DNA from: Pseudomonas sp. GM84
GTDB taxonomy: Bacteria; Pseudomonadota; Gammaproteobacteria; Pseudomonadales; Pseudomonadaceae
Length of the DNA: 35,611 nt
NCBI RefSeq assembly: GCF_000282535.1
Contig: NZ_AKJC01000170.1
Location: forward strand, 1-35,611
Direction: 5' to 3'
The first letter of the stretch is position 1, and each line of letters opens with the position of its first letter. Shown here piece by piece: positions 31,459 through 35,611 of the stretch. The notes under the pieces were generated by a model. The model was not told the DNA's origin, made no database searches, and saw only the letters and a program-made list of their open reading frames with translations. The position numbers and the translations under genes were made by a program.

Positions 31459-32862
31459 TCAGTCAGCCACGGCCAGTGGGCGACGCGCCGTGGCCAGCGA
31501 AACCGGTTGTGCCGGGGTCGGGGTCGGGGTCGGGTGATCGTCGTGGGCCGCCGGCCCCTTGCGCACCAGGCGCATCATGTAGCCGATCCCCACGGTGAAC
31601 ACCGAGAAGTAGATGACCACGAACGCTGCCAGGGTCAGGCTCATCTGCAGCGCGCTGTGGCCAGATGCAGCATCGGTGGTGCGCAGCATCCCGTAGACCA
31701 CCCAGGGCTGACGGCCCACTTCCGTGGTGAACCAACCGGCCAGCAGGGCGATCAGCCCCGATGGGCCCATCAACAGGGCGAACCAGAGGAAGGCGCGGGT
31801 GCGGTACAGCGCGCCGTTGCGGCGCAGCGCCAGGGCCAGCAACGCGCAGGCCAGCATCAGCATGCCCAGCCCGGCCATGACCCGGAAGCTCCAGAAGATG
31901 ATCGTCGAGTTGGGGCGGTCTTCCTTGGCGAAGCTCTTCAAGGCCGGGATCTGCTTGTCCAGGCTGTGGGTCAGGATCAGGCTGCCCAGGTACGGCACCT
32001 CGATGTTGTAGCGGGTGGTTTCCGCGTCCATGTCCGGCAGGCCGAACAGCACCAGTGGCGACGCCTCGCCCGGCTTGTTCTCCCAGTGCCCTTCGATGGC
32101 GGCGATCTTCGCCGGCTGGTGCTCCAGGGTGTTCAGGCCGTGGGCGTCACCGACCACCACCTGCACGGGTGTGGCGATGAGCACCATCCACATGGCCATC
32201 GACAGCATCTTGCGCACCTGCGGGGTGTTGCGGCCACGCAGCAGGTGCCAGGCGGCGGACGCTGCGACGAAGAACGCGGTGGACAGGAACGCAGCCAGTG
32301 CCATGTGCGCCAGGCGATAGGGGAACGATGGGTTGAAGACGATCTTGAACCAGTCCAGCGGCATCACCCGGCCATCGATGATCTCGATGCCCTGCGGCGT
32401 CTGCATCCAGCTGTTCGAGGAGAGAATCCAGAACATCGAGATCAGCGTGCCGATGGCCACCATGACCGTGGCGAAGAAGTGCAGCTTGCGCCCTACCCGG
32501 TCCCAGCCGAACAGCATCACACCGAGGAAGCCCGCCTCGAGGAAGAACGCGGTCAGCACCTCGTAGGTGAGCAACGGGCCGGTCACGCTGCCGGCGAAAT
32601 CGGAGAAGCGCGCCCAGTTGGTGCCGAACTCGTAAGCCATCACCAGGCCCGAGACCACGCCCATGCCGAAGTTGACGGCGAAGATCTTCGACCAGAACTT
32701 GTAGAGGTCCTTGTAGACCCCGTTACCGGTTTTCAGCCAGCAGCCTTCGAGCACGGCCAGGAAGCTGGCCAGGCCAATGGTGATGGCCGGGAAAATGATG
32801 TGGAACGAGACCGTGAAGGCGAACTGCAGCCGCGCCAGGTCCAGTGCACTCAGATTCGACAT
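31459..32862 (-). CDS. cioA: Cyanide-insensitive (bd-type) quinol oxidase, subunit I
   Basis: A 467-aa catalytic subunit carrying the hemes. Ligand positions are conserved: H21 (SFHIIFPAITIG), H186 (PYRLAHMALAAF), and Glu101 and Glu109 in LLTYEVLTAFFLEAGFLG. The GRQPWVVYGMLRT motif is present. The Q-loop after TM6 is short, the hallmark of CIO-type against E. coli CydA (about 520 aa). The C-terminal tail has a Pro-Thr repeat (TPTPTP) from a GGGTCG-type tandem repeat on the plus strand. Start supported by AAGGAtattgtcATG. Expected to sustain respiration under cyanide, NO or low O2. Confidence 0.96.
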   Translation of the reverse strand: MSNLSALDLARLQFAFTVSFHIIFPAITIGLASFLAVLEGCWLKTGNGVYKDLYKFWSKIFAVNFGMGVVSGLVMAYEFGTNWARFSDFAGSVTGPLLTYEVLTAFFLEAGFLGVMLFGWDRVGRKLHFFATVMVAIGTLISMFWILSSNSWMQTPQGIEIIDGRVMPLDWFKIVFNPSFPYRLAHMALAAFLSTAFFVAASAAWHLLRGRNTPQVRKMLSMAMWMVLIATPVQVVVGDAHGLNTLEHQPAKIAAIEGHWENKPGEASPLVLFGLPDMDAETTRYNIEVPYLGSLILTHSLDKQIPALKSFAKEDRPNSTIIFWSFRVMAGLGMLMLACALLALALRRNGALYRTRAFLWFALLMGPSGLIALLAGWFTTEVGRQPWVVYGMLRTTDAASGHSALQMSLTLAAFVVIYFSVFTVGIGYMMRLVRKGPAAHDDHPTPTPTPAQPVSLATARRPLAVAD

Positions 32863-32961
32863 GACAATATCCTTGTGGACAGGCAGGTCTCGCCCGGGCG
32901 GCGGCCAAACAGGCGCCGCACGCCCGAGGGCCTGCAGTCGATGAATGAAGGAAAGTGAGGG

Positions 32962-35286
32962 TTATTCGGCGACAGCGTGGATCAGGGCATCCGGCTGCGC
33001 GCGCTCAAGGCGTATGGCGACGAACTTCGAGGTCGGTGTGAAGGTCTGGTCGCCGTAGCTTTCCAGGGGCACCAGCGGGTTGGTCTCCGGGTAGTAGGCG
33101 GCCGCCTGGCCAGCAGGAATGTCGTAGGCCACCAGGGTGAAACCACTGACCCGCCGCTCAAGACCGTCTTCCCACAACGACACCATGTCCACCTTGTCAC
33201 CGGGCGCGAAGCCCAGGCGCAGGATGTCGGCCTCGTTGGCAAAGACCACTTCGCGCAGGCCGAACACACCGCGGTAGCGGTCGTCCAGGCCGTACAGGGT
33301 GGTGTTGTACTGGTCGTGCGAGCGCAGGGTCTGCAAGATCAGGTCGGGTTTGTCGCCACGGGCCAGCACCGCTTGGTTGACCAGTTCCTCTGGCAATGCG
33401 GTGGCGCTGAACTGAGCCTTGCCGCTGGCCGTGTTCCACTCGCGCTCGGCGGCGGCGTTACCCAGGTAGAAACCACCGGGGTGCTGCAGACGTGCATTGA
33501 ACTCGGTGAAGCCGGGGATGGTGTCGGCGATCAGGTCACGGATGCGTGCGTAATCGGCCACCACCCATTCCCAGTCGATCGGCTGGTCGCCCAGGGTGGC
33601 CTTGGCCATGCCGGCGATGATCGCAGGTTCCGAACGCAGCAACGGCGAACGCGGTTTCAACTGGCCGTGGGAGATGTGCACCATGCTGAACGTGTCTTCC
33701 ACGGTGACACCCTGCGGGCCTTCGGCCTGCACATCGATCTCGGTGCGGCCCAGGCACGGCAGGATCAGCGCGTCGCGGCCGGTGACCAGGTGCGAGCGGT
33801 TGAGCTTGGTGGAGATGTGCACGGTCAGTTCGCAGTTGCGCAGCGCCGCATGGGTACGCGGGGTGTCCGGCGTGGCCTGGGCGAAGTTGCCGCCCAGGGC
33901 GATGAACACCTTGGTGCGCTGTTCTTCCATGGCCTGGATCGCCAGCACGGCGTTGTGCCCGTGGCCGCGTGGCACGTCGATGCCGAAGCGCCGCTGCAGG
34001 TTGTCGAGCAGCCAGGTCGGCGGCTTTTCGTCGATGCCCATGGTGCGGTCGCCCTGCACGTTGCTGTGGCCGCGCACTGGCGACAAACCGGCGCCCGGGC
34101 GGCCGACGTTGCCGCGCAGCAGTTGCAGGTTGACGATCTCCTGCACGGTCGGCACCGAGTGGCGGTGCTGGGTCACGCCCATGGCCCAGCACATGATCAC
34201 TCGCTCGGCCTTGCGGTACATACGTGCGGCCAGTTCGATGTCGGCCTTGCTCAGGCCGGACTGCTCGACGATGTGCCCCCAGGAGGTGGCATCGACCTGC
34301 GCCAGGTAGGCGTCCATGCCGTCGGTATGGGCCTTGATGAAGGCATGGTCGAACACCGCAGGCTCACCGTTGGCCTGGGCTTCGCGCTCCCACTGCAGGA
34401 GGAACTTGGCCATGCCGCGAAAGGCCGCCATGTCGCCGCCCAGGGCCGGGCGGAAGTAGGCGGTGTTGGTCGGCTCGGACCCGTTGCTGAGCATCTCGAA
34501 CGGGTGCTGTGGGTGCTGGAAGCGCTCCAGGCCACGCTCTTTGAGCGGGTTGAAGCACACCACCTGGGCGCCGCGCTCCACTGCCTCACGCAGCGGTTCG
34601 AGCATGCGCGGGTGGTTGGTGCCGGGGTTCTGGCCGATGACGAAGATCGCGTCGGCCTGCTCCAGGTCATGGAAGACCACGGTGCCCTTGCCCACCCCCA
34701 GGGTTTCGCCCATGCCCAGGCCGCTGGCCTCGTGGCACATGTTCGAGCAATCGGGGAAGTTGTTGGTGCCGAAGCTGCGCACGAACAGCTGATAGAGGAA
34801 CGCGGCCTCGTTGCTGGCCCGGCCCGAGGTGTAGAAGTCGGCCTGGTCGGGCGATTCGAGGCTGTTCAGGTGCCGGGCGATCAGGGCGAAGGCTTCGTCC
34901 CAGCTGATCTCGACGTAGTGGTCGGTGGTGGCGTCGTAACGCATGGGGTGGGTCAGGCGGCCTTGGTATTCGAGCCAGTAGTCGCTCTGATCGAGCAAGG
35001 CGCTGACGCTGTAGCGGGCGAAGAAGTCCGGATCGACCGAGCGGCCGGTGGCCTCCCAGTTCACGGCCTTGGCGCCGTTCTCGCAGAACTTGACCATGCC
35101 GTTTTCGGGCGACTCGCCCCAGGCGCAGCCCGGGCAGTCGAAACCGTTGTTCTGGTTGGTCTTGAGCATCATGCGCACGTTCTTGACGGCGTTCTCGCTG
35201 CCCAGCCAGGCCTTGGTCACGCCCATGAGCGCGCCCCAACCAGCGGCCGGTCCGTTGTAACTTTTAATATGGTCTTCTTCGTTCAT
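32962..35286 (-). CDS. YdeP/FdhF-type molybdopterin oxidoreductase
   Basis: A 774-aa cytosolic molybdenum-cofactor protein of the FdhF/YdeP family, related to formate dehydrogenase H. Only three N-terminal cysteines (C51, C54 in FDCPGCAW and C68 in KFCENG) are seen in the cluster region, as in YdeP. The probable Mo-ligand Cys is in CSNMCHEASGLGMGETLG, and Moco-binding segments are GQNPGTNHPRM, MGVTQHRHSVPTVQEIVN and LGGNFAQATPDTP. E. coli YdeP is linked to acid resistance, but its reaction is unknown. The ATG at 35286 has AAGGGTGAcccgtg before it, while the GTG at 35289 is less likely. cioA follows after 99 bp holding a GC-rich hairpin. The upstream region has two strong palindromes. Confidence 0.92.
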   Translation of the reverse strand: MNEEDHIKSYNGPAAGWGALMGVTKAWLGSENAVKNVRMMLKTNQNNGFDCPGCAWGESPENGMVKFCENGAKAVNWEATGRSVDPDFFARYSVSALLDQSDYWLEYQGRLTHPMRYDATTDHYVEISWDEAFALIARHLNSLESPDQADFYTSGRASNEAAFLYQLFVRSFGTNNFPDCSNMCHEASGLGMGETLGVGKGTVVFHDLEQADAIFVIGQNPGTNHPRMLEPLREAVERGAQVVCFNPLKERGLERFQHPQHPFEMLSNGSEPTNTAYFRPALGGDMAAFRGMAKFLLQWEREAQANGEPAVFDHAFIKAHTDGMDAYLAQVDATSWGHIVEQSGLSKADIELAARMYRKAERVIMCWAMGVTQHRHSVPTVQEIVNLQLLRGNVGRPGAGLSPVRGHSNVQGDRTMGIDEKPPTWLLDNLQRRFGIDVPRGHGHNAVLAIQAMEEQRTKVFIALGGNFAQATPDTPRTHAALRNCELTVHISTKLNRSHLVTGRDALILPCLGRTEIDVQAEGPQGVTVEDTFSMVHISHGQLKPRSPLLRSEPAIIAGMAKATLGDQPIDWEWVVADYARIRDLIADTIPGFTEFNARLQHPGGFYLGNAAAEREWNTASGKAQFSATALPEELVNQAVLARGDKPDLILQTLRSHDQYNTTLYGLDDRYRGVFGLREVVFANEADILRLGFAPGDKVDMVSLWEDGLERRVSGFTLVAYDIPAGQAAAYYPETNPLVPLESYGDQTFTPTSKFVAIRLERAQPDALIHAVAE

Positions 35287-35321
35287 CACGGGTCACCCTT
35301 GATCGCGACAGGCGGAATAAT

Positions 35322-35365
35322 CAGTGCGAAGTTTTATATGGCATGAATAACCAACTTCGACACTG
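35322..35365. promoter_or_regulatory. Interrupted inverted repeat in the upstream region of the molybdoenzyme gene
   Basis: CAGTGCGAAGTT (35322-35333) pairs with AACTTCGaCACTG (35353-35365) with one extra base. The centre, 35334-35352, is AT-rich (ttatatggcatgaataa) and includes TATAAA on the minus strand. It is 36 bp before the start codon and covers the likely promoter. Confidence 0.45.
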
Positions 35366-35413
35366 TTGACCCGTGCAGGCTATTTTTGCGGGGCACTATC
35401 GTCAAATCAAAAG

Positions 35414-35481
35414 AAATGACCAGTTGATCGGTAATTTCTATCATGGGGTCGTGATAGAGCACACCGATCAACCGGTCATTT
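35414..35481. repeat. Long stem-loop upstream of the molybdoenzyme gene
   Basis: Outer arms 35414-35432 and 35463-35481 pair 18 of 19 bases (left AATGACCAGTTGATCGGT, right ACCGATCAACCGGTCATT). Inner arms TCTATCA (35437-35443) and TGATAGA (35452-35458) pair 7 of 7. The whole is a two-stage 68-bp palindrome in a gene-free 300-bp region, with neither a REP core nor a U-run. It could be a pair of operators for one dimeric regulator or a remnant of a small mobile element. Confidence 0.6.
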
Positions 35482-35563
35482 ATTATGATTGGACGGGGTT
35501 AGTTCTCCGCTCATAAACTATTACCGAGCCGGAACTTTATTAATGTACCTGCCATTGGATCCT

Positions 35564-35609
35564 GGGGCTGCCTTGCAGCCCAATCGCCGGCAAGCCGCAC
35601 CCGCAGGTA
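35564..35609 (+). repeat. REP-type palindrome at window end
   Basis: GGGCTGC (35565-35571), loop ctt, GCAGCCC (35575-35581), then aatcgccggcaagcc. Same family as 1-28 but in the opposite orientation. It marks an intergenic boundary; no gene is visible in 35482-35611. Confidence 0.6.
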
Positions 35610-35611
35610 CT

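Noticed and set aside
31514..31540. Short GGGTCG tandem repeat in the cioA 3' end as a phase-variable tract
   Set aside because: It has only about three units of 6 bp and is in frame, so gain or loss would only change the Pro-Thr tail length.
32880..32930. Terminator between the molybdoenzyme gene and cioA
   Set aside because: A GC-rich imperfect hairpin is present, but the arms are bulged and no U-run follows. It could as well allow read-through into cioAB.
31438..32958. A 506-codon open frame on the plus strand
   Set aside because: Antisense to cioA. Very rich in His, Gln, Arg and Gly as expected for a shadow frame.
32977..35346. A 789-codon open frame on the plus strand
   Set aside because: Antisense to the molybdopterin oxidoreductase, which has conserved cluster and cofactor motifs. 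No ribosome binding site and no recognisable domain.

Overview
The window reads as a high-GC Gammaproteobacterial chromosome, almost certainly a Pseudomonas of the putida/entomophila type. The evidence is GC-rich coding with GTG starts, a pgm/fan1/cio gene set, polyamine (spu/pau-like) and CsiD genes, and Pseudomonas-type REP palindromes. The species call is inference. No tRNA, rRNA, CRISPR array, transposase or phage gene is visible. Related REP copies in opposite orientation lie at the two ends of the window (about 1-28 and 35564-35609).

Layout. (1) 42-5716, minus strand: phosphoglucomutase, then a two-gene DNA-repair operon, FAN1-type VRR-NUC nuclease followed by a nuclease-helicase of the DinG/XPD class. 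Start and stop overlap (GTGA), and a perfect CTGT-N8-ACAG LexA box covers the -10 region. (2) 5789-8493: an unknown 454-aa protein coupled by ATGA to a MocR-type regulator that is broken by an in-frame TAA and lacks the PLP lysine. (3) 8494-14683: an AT-richer intergenic stretch, a quinone-oxidoreductase-like enzyme divergent from a LysR regulator, then small genes: Gly/Ser-rich exported protein, cupin, 76-aa protein, Nudix hydrolase, 53-aa acidic protein, DJ-1/PfpI protein and a membrane protein. (4) 14920-20342, plus strand: a CinA/PncC-like amidohydrolase, an unusual receiver-HTH-PAS-pseudokinase fusion, and a 925-aa YadA-like trimeric autotransporter directly downstream. (5) 20425-21849: a lytic transglycosylase and a deletion scar holding the 3' ends of a GFA-family gene and a LysR gene. 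(6) 21873-26884, minus strand: a gamma-glutamyl polyamine catabolic cassette (PuuA-, PuuD- and SpuC-like) between two paralogous XRE-cupin regulators that share a conserved upstream element. (7) 27003-28847: csiR and csiD divergent around a GntR-type operator, without lhgO next to csiD. (8) 28911-35286: two tiny membrane proteins (one DUF2474-like), a formate/nitrite transporter, a REP palindrome, cioB, cioA and a YdeP-type molybdopterin oxidoreductase, with strong palindromes upstream of the last.

How the genes fit together. The SOS-controlled nuclease/helicase pair suggests interstrand crosslink repair. The polyamine cassette yields GABA or succinate-semialdehyde precursors, and the CsiD branch handles glutarate from lysine/cadaverine, so regions 6 and 7 form an amine and C5-dicarboxylate catabolic block. 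Region 8 is a respiratory/redox block around a cyanide-insensitive bd-type oxidase. The strongest candidates for something undescribed are the pseudo-receiver/pseudokinase regulator next to the adhesin, the paired tiny membrane proteins near the oxidase, and the long hairpin upstream of the molybdoenzyme.
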